DNA of 58,763 nt from JBBQXY01 sp051004815 (GTDB lineage: Bacteria > Chloroflexota > Ktedonobacteria > Ktedonobacterales > Ktedonobacteraceae): contig JBPCJY010000197.1 of the NCBI GenBank assembly GCA_051004815.1, positions 1 to 58,763 on the forward strand. Reading direction: 5' to 3'. This document shows positions 43,149 through 52,065 of the stretch, one piece after another (position 1 is the first letter of the stretch; every line of letters begins with the position of its first letter). The notes beneath the pieces were generated by a model, which did not search any database, had not been told where the DNA came from, and worked only from the letters and a program-made list of their open reading frames with translations. The position numbers and the translations under genes are program-made.

Positions 43149-44333
43149 TCATGGATTCATCACTTCCGATGTATCGACTGGCTTATCTGGTAGTTGATCT
43201 ATCGTGTTAGACGAGACTAGCTCTTTTTCTTTGTGAAACTGATCGGGGTGGTTAGCACGCCATTCGACCCAGATCGCGACGAGTAAAGCCTGGAGGATAC
43301 CCGCGACGGGTGAGGCGAAGAGGGCACCCCAGATGCCAAATAGTTCGGAACCAGCAATCAAGGCGGTAAGCGAGACGATGGGATGCAGCCCAATAGCTTT
43401 ACCGACGATACGCGGCCCGACGACGTCGCCCTCGAAGATGTGTATCCCTATGAAGTAAGCGAGGACGATAATCGCGATGATCCAGCCCTGGGTCAAGGCG
43501 AGCAGGACACAGATGGCTCCTGAGATGAAGGTACCCAGCACGGGTACGAAAGAGAAGATAAAGGCCAGGACGCCGAGTAACACGGCATACGGAACACGAA
43601 AGATAAACATGCCAACGCCGACAAGGACACCGATCAAGAAAGAGAGGAACAACTGGCCGCGAATATAGCCGCCAACGATGCGTTGGAAGGTATCCAGCAG
43701 AAAACGCACCCGTGGTTGTTGCTCTGATGGCATATTGGTACGTAGCCAGCCTGTGATGCGCTCTCCATCAATGAGCAGATAAATGCTCAACACAGCAATG
43801 ATGATGGTGTCCAGGACGAAGTCAAAGATGCCGCGTAACAGGGGAATGACACTGGAAGCAAACGTTTCCGTTTGGGCAATGATCTGCTCGCGTGTCGTAG
43901 CTATCTGCCCTGGCGTGATGCCGAAGCTCATCAAGGTTTGCTCTAGCGGGGTAGGCTGTCCGTTTCCTGTTGAAGTTAATTGGACGCGTAGAAAGCGCGA
44001 GAGGGCGATGACCTGGGTGGTAGCGGTACTGACCACCAGGTAAATCAGTAAACTCAGCAAGCTTAATACAACGAGATAGACGATGAGAATGGCCAGGATA
44101 CGCGGCATGAAGCGGCGCAGAAATTTGACGGCGGGTGCGAGGGCATAGGCGAGCAAGGCCGCGACGATTAAGAGCAGCAGTGATCTGACGATATGTCCGG
44201 CACTCCAAAAGACAACCGCGATGACCGCGATCCAGGCCAGGATAGCCAGCGGGATGTCGCGGCGGCGTTTCCATTTCTGGTTATCATTGCTTGAAGACGA
44301 ATGTGTATCAAGCAGGTGAAGATTCGTGGACAT
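43149..44333 (-). CDS. AI-2E-family transporter (UPF0118 permease)
   Basis: Membrane protein of 394 aa of the AI-2E/PerM family. Hydrophobic segments include IPLAILAWIAVIAVVFWSAG, LLLLIVAALLAYALAPAVKFL, LAILIVYLVVLSLLSLLIYLV and the conserved C-terminal block with GPRIVGKAIGLHPIVSLTALIAGSELFGIWGALFASPVAGILQAL. The large central extracytoplasmic region (about 115-215) is usual for the family. Members have been linked to autoinducer-2 export, ion exchange or none; no substrate can be assigned. The hydrophilic C-terminus (EKELVSSNTIDQLPDKPVD) is cytoplasmic. The DA1-like gene starts about 40 bases after its stop. Confidence 0.85.
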   Translation of the reverse strand: MSTNLHLLDTHSSSSNDNQKWKRRRDIPLAILAWIAVIAVVFWSAGHIVRSLLLLIVAALLAYALAPAVKFLRRFMPRILAILIVYLVVLSLLSLLIYLVVSTATTQVIALSRFLRVQLTSTGNGQPTPLEQTLMSFGITPGQIATTREQIIAQTETFASSVIPLLRGIFDFVLDTIIIAVLSIYLLIDGERITGWLRTNMPSEQQPRVRFLLDTFQRIVGGYIRGQLFLSFLIGVLVGVGMFIFRVPYAVLLGVLAFIFSFVPVLGTFISGAICVLLALTQGWIIAIIVLAYFIGIHIFEGDVVGPRIVGKAIGLHPIVSLTALIAGSELFGIWGALFASPVAGILQALLVAIWVEWRANHPDQFHKEKELVSSNTIDQLPDKPVDTSEVMNP

Positions 44334-44430
44334 ATTGCACCATTCCCTGTTGCTGATAATCTATTTGCACGCCTCAAGGACACAGGCATTGAGAGCGTTG
44401 TGTATAGAAGGACGAACATCTGCTAAGACG

Positions 44431-44460
44431 AAAAAACGGAGAGGTGTGAAAACCTCTCCG
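44431..44460 (-). terminator. Rho-independent terminator for tRNA-Gln
   Basis: Stem CGGAGAGGT (44437-44445) with 44452-44460, 6-base loop, followed on the minus strand by six T (44431-44436). It begins one base after the encoded CCA end of the tRNA. Confidence 0.9.
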
Positions 44461-44534
44461 TGGCTGGGGTGCAGGGATTCGAACCCCAATCGGCCGATCC
44501 AGAGTCGGCAGTCCTACCATTGAACGACACCCCA
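44461..44534 (-). tRNA. tRNA-Gln (anticodon CUG)
   Basis: Full cloverleaf of 74 bases on the minus strand. Acceptor stem TGGGGTG with CACCCCA, discriminator G, encoded CCA. D arm GTTCAATGGTAGGAC; anticodon stem GCCGA/TCGGC around loop CTCTGGA, anticodon CTG; T arm with GGTTCGAATCC. The U1-A72 pair and anticodon fit glutamine. A near-ideal promoter and an immediate terminator flank it. Confidence 0.95.
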
Positions 44535-44576
44535 TCACATTTCGCAGCAACCGTGTTGTCTGCTATTGTGTGAGGT

Positions 44577-44605
44577 ATGATACCCTAACTTTTGCGAGTT
44601 GTCAA
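44577..44605 (-). promoter_or_regulatory. Sigma-70-type promoter for tRNA-Gln
   Basis: On the minus strand TTGACA (44600-44605), a 17-base spacer, then TATCAT (44577-44582), about 40 bases upstream of the mature tRNA 5' end. Confidence 0.85.
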
Positions 44606-44633
44606 GCGTTGTTTTTTCAAATTCAGCTACCTA

Positions 44634-46259
44634 TCAATCGGCCACATCAACAAATGTAGCTGTATCCGTCTGGCTATTAGCCAGTACCTCGCGACGTTTG
44701 AAGCCGAACCAGTAGATGGCTCCAACGACGAAGAGGACGAGGAGCGAGAACTCGAAAATGGGAATACCACTCAATACAGGAATATTCGACATACGAGTTG
44801 AGATGCTGCCCAATGTCGGGTTGGTGTAAATGTTACGCAATCCTCCGAACCAGAGGAAGTTGATAATCATCAAACCGCCATAGATCAAAGCCAGGATATT
44901 GACAGGGATGCCCCAGCGTCCCAGTCTGAACGGACTCTTTTCGTGTGGCCATCCTTTGAGGCGTGCGTTCAGCGAGGCGGTGTTGTTCATAAAGTACGAC
45001 AGGTAGATCAAGCCAGTGGCACCTGTGACGAGAACGGCGATGGCCTGGCTATACAGGAATGGAATGGCGGCGAGGACGCCAACGGCGATACCAGCCCACA
45101 GGGGAGTGCGGAATTGTGCGTTGACGGTACCCCAGACCTTGCCGAAGGGGAGACGCCCATCGCGCCCCATTGAGAACATCAGGCGAATGGTGGCGGATTG
45201 AATAGCCAGCGTGCAGACAAAAACGGCAATCAGGACGACAAAGAGGTAGATGTTGCCCCAAAGCGGACCAAGCGCATCCTGGATGATCGTTGGTAGAGCG
45301 GTGGTGGGGGTGGTACCGTCAGCCAGACCTTCGATTTTAACATAATCCTTGATCGAGAGGATGGTGCCGGCCAGGAAGAGGAGGCCCGCGAAGAATGAGA
45401 GGCCAATAGACCAGAGTACTCCGCGGGGCGCATTGCGCTGCGGGTCTCGTGTCTCTTCGCCAAGGGTACCGGCGGTGTCGAAGCCGTAGATGACGAAGAG
45501 GGACATGAACAGCGCGGCAGAGAAGGCTCCGAAGTAGCCAAGGCCAAAGCCTGGTGTCCAGGGCTGTGCCGCAACTGCGGGTGTCGTGGCCGTGGCTGGA
45601 ACGGCAGCTTGCAGGTCGGTATGTGGTCCCGTGAAGAGGAAACTGATGGGGTTGTGACGGAAGAATAGGAGTAGAACAAGGGCGAAGCCGAACATGCCAA
45701 CAATCTCAGCGACCACGCCGATGTTATTGATGATGGATACCAACCTTACCCCGGCGACGTTAATGACGGTGCAGACGATGATGGCAATCAGGGCAATGAA
45801 GGTTGCACTGGGGATGCCTATAATGGTGGCGGGAATATTGGGGAAGATTGCCAGAAGCGGGATGGGAATAGTCACCGAAACGGCTGTGATGGTGAGTACG
45901 CCGGCAAAGAAATAAATCCAGCCAGTAAACCAACCCAGCGTTGGGCTAGAAAGACGCTTACTCCACTGGTAGATGGAACCCGCGATTGGAAAGTGGGATG
46001 CGAGTTCAGCGAAATTGAGGGCGACGAGGAACTGCCCCCCCGCGACGATGGGCCATGTCCAGAAAAATGCCGGACCACCAGCAGCCAGACCAAGGGCAAA
46101 GAGAGAAAAAGTGCCGGTGGAGACCGAGATGTAGGAGAAAGCTACCGCAAAATTGGAGAGGAAGCCCAGGGTGCGCTGCAATTCCTGAGTGTAGCCAAAT
46201 TTTTTCAGTAACGCCTCATCTCGTTGGTTCTGCTCGTGGGATACATCGGGTTGCGCCAT
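44634..46259 (-). CDS. APC-family amino acid permease
   Basis: Twelve- to fourteen-helix transporter of 541 aa. Family marks are LGFLSNFAVAFSYISVSTGTFSLFALGLAAGGPAFFW, the helix-1 region of amino-acid/choline-type permeases, and FAELASHFPIAGSIYQWSKRLSSPTLGWFTGWIYF. YGFDTAGTLGEETRDPQRNAPRG is the conserved helix-6 and loop region of the superfamily. The closest characterised relatives carry GABA, choline or purine-like amines; substrate not decided. It starts with MAQPDVSHE, and GGAGG lies about 7 bases upstream. The intradiol dioxygenase gene upstream is on the same strand but 271 bases away, so a shared transcript is uncertain. Confidence 0.88.
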   Translation of the reverse strand: MAQPDVSHEQNQRDEALLKKFGYTQELQRTLGFLSNFAVAFSYISVSTGTFSLFALGLAAGGPAFFWTWPIVAGGQFLVALNFAELASHFPIAGSIYQWSKRLSSPTLGWFTGWIYFFAGVLTITAVSVTIPIPLLAIFPNIPATIIGIPSATFIALIAIIVCTVINVAGVRLVSIINNIGVVAEIVGMFGFALVLLLFFRHNPISFLFTGPHTDLQAAVPATATTPAVAAQPWTPGFGLGYFGAFSAALFMSLFVIYGFDTAGTLGEETRDPQRNAPRGVLWSIGLSFFAGLLFLAGTILSIKDYVKIEGLADGTTPTTALPTIIQDALGPLWGNIYLFVVLIAVFVCTLAIQSATIRLMFSMGRDGRLPFGKVWGTVNAQFRTPLWAGIAVGVLAAIPFLYSQAIAVLVTGATGLIYLSYFMNNTASLNARLKGWPHEKSPFRLGRWGIPVNILALIYGGLMIINFLWFGGLRNIYTNPTLGSISTRMSNIPVLSGIPIFEFSLLVLFVVGAIYWFGFKRREVLANSQTDTATFVDVAD

Positions 46260-46530
46260 CTAAAAACGCCTCCTTTGTGATAAAACATACCAACTAACAA
46301 GAACGTGAGAACGATTCCTCACCTCATACCTACAAAGTTCGAGGTAAGGGCGCGAAAAAAGAGGGTCTGATCGTTGCAGTGCTACGATATCCGTACTAAA
46401 CATCACTAAATGAGCGATAATTCGTAGCTGTGTAGGCTGAGAAAGCCAGAATCTGCAACGGATAATAGTACATAGTAGAGTTTCTTGTATATAATTGCCA
46501 TGTGCAATTTGCCTATATTCTACCTGCTCT

Positions 46531-47451
46531 CTATAGATTTTTCTGATGCTTCTCTTTGGTAGGGGCCAGGAGGAAGTCGTAGCGCATGGTGTAAAAGGGT
46601 ACGTCCATTTTCTTGCCATCGGGGGCTGTGCCGGGTTCGTGATGCTCGAAGCCCGTAATCAGGGAACTCTTCACCCCAAAAACGGCGTCAGAGTCGAGAT
46701 AGCGATCATCCGCCTTGAAGACGTGGGTGATGAGCGTCTTATAACCTGGCACCTTAATCATGAAGTGAACATGCGCTGGGCGCATTGGGCTACGATTCGC
46801 AGCAGCCAACAGTTCCCCTACTGGCCCATCGTCTGGAATGGGATAGGCCTCTGGCCTCACTGACCAGAAGTAGTAGTATCCCTCCTTGTCAGAATAGAGG
46901 TGGCCGCGACCATGCACCTGCGCGGAATCCTTGTACTGCACATCATAGAAGCCATTGTCGTCGGCCTGCCAGATTTCGATGTGCGCGTTGGGGAGCGGCT
47001 CACCGGTGGTGGACAGCACCCGACCTTGCATGAAGCATGGCTCGCCGGAAGCACCATTGGCCACGTCGTCGCCATTGGCGAACAGGGGCGAGCCCTCGAC
47101 GAAGAAGGGGCCGAAGACTGTAGACGCGGTCGCCTGGGTGTACTGCTTATTGTTTATATCGATCACGAGCATCGAAACCCCTAAGATATCGGAGAGTAGG
47201 ATGAACTCCTGGCGCGTATCATCGGTGATGTGACCGGTACGGGTAAGAAAGTCTATCCCCTTGAACCACTCCTCCTCGGTCAGCCCGACATCCTTTATGA
47301 AGGCATGCATGTGTCTGACGAGGCTCTGCATGACCTGCTGGAACCGCTCAGATGTGGAGTTGCTGAAGGTCGCGTGTACTACTTGCGTGAGGTCCTCGTC
47401 AGCGAGGTTGTGCGCTTCATTGGCCATCGGTTGCTTTTTGTCCTGCTCCAT
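46531..47451 (-). CDS. Intradiol ring-cleavage dioxygenase (catechol / hydroxyquinol 1,2-type)
   Basis: Non-haem Fe(III) dioxygenase of 306 aa that opens catechol-type rings between the hydroxyls. Iron ligands are two Tyr and two His: Y169 in ADDNGFYDVQ, Y203 in PEAYPIPDDG, H227 and H229 in RPAHVHF. The N-terminal helical dimerisation domain (1-105) is present and characteristic of catechol and hydroxyquinol 1,2-dioxygenases rather than protocatechuate enzymes. AGGAG lies 7 bases upstream of the ATG. No other ring-degradation genes (isomerase, lactonase, oxygenase) adjoin it, so the pathway must be completed elsewhere. Confidence 0.93.
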   Translation of the reverse strand: MEQDKKQPMANEAHNLADEDLTQVVHATFSNSTSERFQQVMQSLVRHMHAFIKDVGLTEEEWFKGIDFLTRTGHITDDTRQEFILLSDILGVSMLVIDINNKQYTQATASTVFGPFFVEGSPLFANGDDVANGASGEPCFMQGRVLSTTGEPLPNAHIEIWQADDNGFYDVQYKDSAQVHGRGHLYSDKEGYYYFWSVRPEAYPIPDDGPVGELLAAANRSPMRPAHVHFMIKVPGYKTLITHVFKADDRYLDSDAVFGVKSSLITGFEHHEPGTAPDGKKMDVPFYTMRYDFLLAPTKEKHQKNL

Positions 47452-47534
47452 CTTTTTTCTCCTATAGAAAACACCCTGATCTCGTTAGCCACGCTCAAAC
47501 TAATGATATCATACGGTTAGAGGATGCGCAGCCT

Positions 47535-47563
47535 TTGCCATTTCTGTGCGGTAGTCATACAAT
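47535..47563 (+). promoter_or_regulatory. Sigma-70-type promoter for mdh
   Basis: TTGCCA (47535-47540), a 17-base spacer and TACAAT (47558-47563). The start of transcription would fall about 40 bases before the mdh ATG. It also lies in the divergent space to the dioxygenase gene. Confidence 0.75.
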
Positions 47564-47610
47564 AGTTATATATGCGATGCCTCTATTTTTTGATGTGAAA
47601 GGATATTTCG

Positions 47611-48537
47611 ATGCGAAGTAAAATAACTGTTGTTGGTGCTGGTTTTGTGGGCAGTACGCTGGTGCAGCGTCTGGCGGAGCGTGACTATGCCGATATCGTG
47701 ATGTTCGATATTGTACCCAATATGCCGCAAGGCAAGGCTCTGGATATGTTGCAGGCAGGGCCGGTGTTAGGCTACGATTCGTTGGTGACGGGTACCAATG
47801 ACTATGCTGATACAGCCGATTCGAATATTGTCGTCGTCACCTCTGGCTTCCCGCGCAAGCCTGGTATGACGCGTGATGACCTGGTCAAGAAAAACCAGGA
47901 GATCATTGAGCAGGTGACGAAACAGGTTGTCAAATACTCGCCAAATTGCATCATGATTATGGTCACGAACCCACTTGATGCGATGGTGCAACTAGCTTAT
48001 CGTGTCAGTGGTTTCCCGCGCAACCGTATTATGGGTATGGCCGGTGTGCTGGACACGGCCCGTTTCCGCACCTTTATCGCGCAGGAAGTGGGTGCCTCGG
48101 TACGCGATGTGCAGGCTTATGTGCTGGGTGGGCATGGTGATACCATGGTGCCACTGGCGCGAATGTGTACCGTGGCTGGCGTACCGATCTCGCAATTAAT
48201 TTCTTCTGAACGCATTGAACAGATCGTGCAGCGCACGCGGGATGGTGGTGCTGAAATCGTGAAACTGCTCGGTACCGGTAGTGCCTACTTCGCGCCCTCG
48301 GCTTCGGTGCTGCAAATGGTCGATGCTATTTTGCTGGACAAGAAGATGATTATGCCCTGTGCCGTCTACCTGCAAGGTGAATACGGTATTCGGGACCTCT
48401 TCGTTGGTGTACCCGCCAAATTGGGCGCGGAGGGTGTCGAACAGGTCATTGAGGTTGAGCTGTCCGAGAGCGAACAGGCCCTACTGCAAAAATCGGCTGA
48501 TGCGGTCAAAGAACTGGTTGAGGTAATGGGAATTTAG
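47611..48537 (+). CDS. mdh: Malate dehydrogenase (LDH-like type)
   Basis: NAD-dependent malate dehydrogenase of 308 aa for the citric-acid cycle. NAD site VGAGFVGSTLVQRLAERD and VMFDIVP (Asp selects NAD). The substrate loop FPRKPGMTRDDL has the Arg residues that bind the dicarboxylate, which separates it from lactate dehydrogenase; NPLDAMVQLAY and the catalytic His in LGGHGDTMVPL complete the site. AAAGGA lies 7 bases upstream of the ATG. It is a single gene with its own promoter and an 18-bp terminator hairpin. The LDH-like tetrameric form is the usual one in Chloroflexota. Confidence 0.95.
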   Translation: MRSKITVVGAGFVGSTLVQRLAERDYADIVMFDIVPNMPQGKALDMLQAGPVLGYDSLVTGTNDYADTADSNIVVVTSGFPRKPGMTRDDLVKKNQEIIEQVTKQVVKYSPNCIMIMVTNPLDAMVQLAYRVSGFPRNRIMGMAGVLDTARFRTFIAQEVGASVRDVQAYVLGGHGDTMVPLARMCTVAGVPISQLISSERIEQIVQRTRDGGAEIVKLLGTGSAYFAPSASVLQMVDAILLDKKMIMPCAVYLQGEYGIRDLFVGVPAKLGAEGVEQVIEVELSESEQALLQKSADAVKELVEVMGI

Positions 48538-48540
48538 TAA

Positions 48541-48586
48541 AAACGAGGAATAAGGCGCGATGGATCACGCCTTATTCCTCGTTTTC
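48541..48586. terminator. Bidirectional terminator, mdh / rsmI
   Basis: Perfect 18-bp arms (48541-48558 with 48569-48586), loop 10 bases; each arm ends in an A or T run, so it can terminate both directions. It overlaps the last codons and stop of rsmI on the minus strand, so the coding sequence of RsmI's C-terminus (NENEE) forms one arm. Confidence 0.85.
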
Positions 48587-49306
48587 ATTAAATGCATCCT
48601 CTGCATCATTTGTGATGTCCTCTTCGTGTTTTGCGCCTTTAGGTGCGCCAGCAATGACGATGATACATTCACCTTTGACTTTGGCTTGTTGCGAGACTGT
48701 TTCCAAGAGCGCGGAGAGGGTGCCGCGCTCGACTTTCTCAAACATTTTGGTCAGGTCGTTGGCGATGGCGGTTTCGCGGTCGCCAAAGGTTGTCAGGGCA
48801 TCGCGCAGAAAGGCTTCCAGACGGTAGGGACTTTCGTAGAAGATGAGGGTATGAGGCGAATCTTTGTCTACTGCCATAAATTTGCAGCGACCGACGGATT
48901 TGCGGGGGGCAAAGCCGCGAAAGGTAAAGCTATGCACCGGCAAGCCGGATAAGACCAGGGCCATGGCAAAGGCAGTTGGTCCCGGAATCATGGTAACGTC
49001 GATACTGGCATTGATAGCCCGGCGTACGAGCGTGAAGCCGGGGTCTGAGATACCAGGAGTGCCAGCGTTGGTGACAACCGCGACCGATTTTCCCTGCTTG
49101 AGTAACTGTTCGATACGCTCACCAGCTTGCCGCTCATTATGTTCGTGAAAGGCTATTTGTGGCTTTGAGATCTCAAAGTGTTTGAGTAACAGACCTGTCT
49201 TGCGGGTATCTTCGCTGGCGATGATATCGACTGTGCGCAGCGTCTCCAACGCACGCAGGGTGATGTCGCCAAGGTTTCCGATGGGGGTAGCAACCAGATA
49301 GAGCAT
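48572..49306 (-). CDS. rsmI: 16S rRNA 2'-O-methyltransferase RsmI
   Basis: RsmI methylates the 2'-O of cytidine 1402 in 16S rRNA, in the decoding centre. Tetrapyrrole-methylase fold: MLYLVATPIGNLGDITLRALETL, the conserved ASEDTRKTGLLLKHF, HEHNE, VTNAGTPGISDPGF, PGPTAFAMALVLSGLP and FYESPYRLEAFL. At 244 aa it is shorter than the usual 270-290, lacking most of the C-terminal domain. I start at the methionine at 49306, which opens the family motif; the frame goes further into the upstream gene. Its stop lies in the terminator palindrome shared with mdh. The ligase gene upstream ends one base before. Confidence 0.92.
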   Translation of the reverse strand: MLYLVATPIGNLGDITLRALETLRTVDIIASEDTRKTGLLLKHFEISKPQIAFHEHNERQAGERIEQLLKQGKSVAVVTNAGTPGISDPGFTLVRRAINASIDVTMIPGPTAFAMALVLSGLPVHSFTFRGFAPRKSVGRCKFMAVDKDSPHTLIFYESPYRLEAFLRDALTTFGDRETAIANDLTKMFEKVERGTLSALLETVSQQAKVKGECIIVIAGAPKGAKHEEDITNDAEDAFNENEE

Positions 49307-49307
49307 A

Positions 49308-50879
49308 TTATTTTTCTGCCTTTGCTGCACTACGAATATGCTGTAGCTGGTCGAGAACATCCTGGCGTTTCACTTTAAGCGTGTGCGTACGGGGAAAATC
49401 TGTCTCCGGCCAGATGGTAAATCCGCGTACTTGCTGGTGCGCGGCAAGCTGCTTATTGGCTTGCTGTATGACCTCTTTGGCCTGGGCAGGATTTTCCAGC
49501 AACAACACCGCGTGAACCTCCGGCCCCCGATTATCTTCCATCAGTCCAAAGACCGCCGCGTCTTTGATCAGGGGATTCGCCTGTAAGACGTTCTCGATAT
49601 CTTCGGGATAGACGTTCAGGCCGTTGGCGAGGACGATCAAATTCTTCTTGCGCCCTTTCAAATACAGGTCTTTTTTCGCGTCGATGTAGCCAAGGTCGCC
49701 AGTGTGGTACCAGCCATCCTGGAAGGCGGCAGCAGTGGCTTCCGGATTCTTCCAGTAGCCGAGGGCGACATTTGGCCCCTGCACCAGTATCTCTTTATCT
49801 TCGGCGACACGTACGGAGACGCCGGGCAAGGGTTTGCCCACCGATTCCAGATTATGTTCACGGAAGGGAGTGGCGGAGATAACGGGAGCACATTCTGTGG
49901 CCCCATAGCCTTGCATGACGCGAAAGCCCATGTTTTCCCAACGGGCCGCGAGCGTGGGGGGTAAATAGGCACCTCCACTGACAAAGAAACGGAAGTGTCC
50001 ACCGAACCGCTTATGAACGGAGCCAAAGAGGCGACGCCGCCAGCCGAAAGGAAGATGGGAGGCGATGCTGAGCAGTTGTCCAAACTGTTTTTCCTGTTTG
50101 CGACGGCGTACTTCACGCTCAATGCCGTTGATAAATAATTGGAGAGCCTGTGGCACCAACACCATGCAGGTGACATGCTGCGACGAGAGCAATTTGAGCA
50201 GCGTCTCTGGTACAAGGGAGCGGGCGTAGACAACGCTGGCACCAGAGTACAAAATAGCTATTTCAATGGTCATCTCAAACATGTGGCTGAGCGGTAAAAT
50301 GGAGAGTAAGCGGTCGGTGACCTGGATGTTTACAACTTCTACCGCTGAGGTGGCATTACTGGTGATGTTATTATGGCTGAGCATGACCCCTTTGGGCTGT
50401 CCAGTCGTGCCGGAGGTAAAGACGAGTTCCGCGAGATCGTCAGGCTCAATTTTCGCCAACGCGGTCGTATCCAGTGGCTCTTGTGGCAAGGCATCGATAT
50501 CAACAAAGGCGAGGGTGGAATTTTTCAGGCTGCTAAACTGCTTTTGCGTAGTCACCAATAGTTTGGCGGCGGTCGTCCCTTGAATACGGGTCAGGAAATC
50601 TTCCTTGCTACTGACATCGAGAGGTACGACAACTACGCCAACGAGGAGTGCGCCCAGGTAGGCTGCCATCCAATCAATACGACTGGCCGACCAGATGAGT
50701 AGGCTATCCCCTTTGGTCAGTTGCTGTTGCTGTAAATAACCAGCAAACCCTTGCGCTCGCTCTTGTAGGGCGCGAAATGTGAGGGTAGTCATGCCTGCTC
50801 CCTCAGATGGTTCGATGAGTGCGGGATGATCGCCAAAACGCTCAACTACGGTCGCAAAGAGTGTATTGATAGTTTGCAT
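49308..50879 (-). CDS. AMP-forming acyl-CoA ligase
   Basis: Adenylate-forming enzyme of 523 aa that activates a carboxylic acid as acyl-AMP and then acyl-CoA. ATP-binding loop VFTSGTTGQPKGVMLSH, the A5 motif GYGATECAPV, YHTGDLGYIDAKKDLYLKGRKKN and the late Lys in RTHTLKVKR, with the hinge at GLNVYPEDIE. The long-chain type is suggested by the ILPLSHMFEM region, a hallmark of fatty-acid ligases, but chain length cannot be set. GGAGGG lies 5 bases before the ATG. rsmI follows after one base, so the two are co-transcribed. Confidence 0.92.
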   Translation of the reverse strand: MQTINTLFATVVERFGDHPALIEPSEGAGMTTLTFRALQERAQGFAGYLQQQQLTKGDSLLIWSASRIDWMAAYLGALLVGVVVVPLDVSSKEDFLTRIQGTTAAKLLVTTQKQFSSLKNSTLAFVDIDALPQEPLDTTALAKIEPDDLAELVFTSGTTGQPKGVMLSHNNITSNATSAVEVVNIQVTDRLLSILPLSHMFEMTIEIAILYSGASVVYARSLVPETLLKLLSSQHVTCMVLVPQALQLFINGIEREVRRRKQEKQFGQLLSIASHLPFGWRRRLFGSVHKRFGGHFRFFVSGGAYLPPTLAARWENMGFRVMQGYGATECAPVISATPFREHNLESVGKPLPGVSVRVAEDKEILVQGPNVALGYWKNPEATAAAFQDGWYHTGDLGYIDAKKDLYLKGRKKNLIVLANGLNVYPEDIENVLQANPLIKDAAVFGLMEDNRGPEVHAVLLLENPAQAKEVIQQANKQLAAHQQVRGFTIWPETDFPRTHTLKVKRQDVLDQLQHIRSAAKAEK

Positions 50880-50951
50880 GAAAGCCCTCCACTATGCGAA
50901 TTTTCAATTGACTGGGCATAGTATAGAGGAATGCGCTCTTTTTGGCTAGTA

Positions 50952-51052
50952 GGAGTGCAATTCAGGATGCGGTTCATTTCACTGAATGCTCTTGTAGGGG
51001 CCGGTTTACCGTGCCCCTACAAGAGCATTCATACACGTCTGCAATGCACTCC
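50952..51052. repeat. Inverted repeat between PHP and ligase genes
   Basis: Perfect 19-bp arms at 50983-51001 and 51013-51031 (TGAATGCTCTTGTAGGGGC and its complement), loop 11 bases. A second, outer pair, GGAGTGCA (50952-50959) with TGCACTCC (51045-51052), encloses it. It sits 8 bases after the stop of the PHP gene and 73 bases before the ligase start, so it can act as terminator of the former. Confidence 0.75.
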
Positions 51053-51059
51053 AAACGCA

Positions 51060-51923
51060 TTAACTTACCTGTATACCGACCCGTTCCAGCAATTGGCGGC
51101 TGATCTCGGCGCGATGCTTGATGGGCATGCGTCCGGGCATGCTATGGGAGTCGGAGCCAGTGCTGAGCAGCAGGTTGTGCTTATGCACATAGGCCAGATA
51201 GGTTTCGATGATTTCCGGTGAATGGTAGGGGTGGTAGACCTCGATGCCGTCGATAGGTACTTCGGCACGCAGCTGATCGAGCAGTGCCGGGTCATAGAAG
51301 GTAAAATTATGCTCGCGGCGACCAGGATGGGCGATGAGGCACACGGCCCCACTACGATGTGCCGCCTCTACCGTCTCTGCCATATTGGCCATAATTGAAT
51401 GAAAACTGGCTTCGCGAATCATACGCATGGCGGTCTGCCAATCGGCGGCATAGCCATGTTCGCGCAAGAGCCGCCCATTATCGGCTGGCCTTCTGAGTTT
51501 CCCATCGTTCTCGGCCAGTACCTCGGCTTCGCGTGGGAAAGTATAGCCACGACGCACCAATTCGTCGTGGACGGCATGGGTATTTTCTAGTTGCAAGCGG
51601 ACGACGTTCTCGGTGACTGTGCTAAGATAGTTGTTTTCAGGATCAAAGCCGTAGCAGAGCATATGGCCCATGTGGCCGTTCCATTCGGTACTCATCTCCA
51701 CACCTGCCAGCACGGGCAAGTTCTTCGCGACGGCTAATGCTTGCGTATTGGCAACCATATCAACCCGGTCGTGGTCAGTAACGGCGACCAGGTCAAAGCC
51801 AGCGTTGACAAGATAATCGATGAGTTGCTGAGCGGGCCAGCGACCATCACTATACGTGGTATGCATGTGTAAATCTATCGAGGCGTCGGGGGTAAGCGTT
51901 AAGTTTGTGGTCAAGCGCGTCAA
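51060..51923 (-). CDS. PHP-domain phosphoesterase
   Basis: Metal-dependent phosphoesterase of 287 aa of the PHP family. H19, H21 and D26 lie in DLHMHTTYSDG, the second metal group in VTDHDRVDM, and later metal-binding residues in LIAHPGRRE and TGSDSHSMPG. Domain order and length match TrpH/YciV-type proteins, which act as 3',5'-nucleoside bisphosphate phosphatase or 5'-3' exoribonuclease in RNA and rRNA end processing; I infer but cannot prove this. It starts at MTRLTTN with GGAGCA 7 bases upstream. No operon partner; it ends next to a palindrome. Confidence 0.88.
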   Translation of the reverse strand: MTRLTTNLTLTPDASIDLHMHTTYSDGRWPAQQLIDYLVNAGFDLVAVTDHDRVDMVANTQALAVAKNLPVLAGVEMSTEWNGHMGHMLCYGFDPENNYLSTVTENVVRLQLENTHAVHDELVRRGYTFPREAEVLAENDGKLRRPADNGRLLREHGYAADWQTAMRMIREASFHSIMANMAETVEAAHRSGAVCLIAHPGRREHNFTFYDPALLDQLRAEVPIDGIEVYHPYHSPEIIETYLAYVHKHNLLLSTGSDSHSMPGRMPIKHRAEISRQLLERVGIQVS

Positions 51924-52065
51924 ATTTTGCTCCTTTGTCAGGCCAGAATACTACGATAAAAATCACTTTTATGATACCACATGCGCTAGCTAGAGGAAGG
52001 AATCGGCGTAGTTGAGACGCTCAATACGCTTCACTGAGAATAGATGCACTATTAGCGAACAAGCA

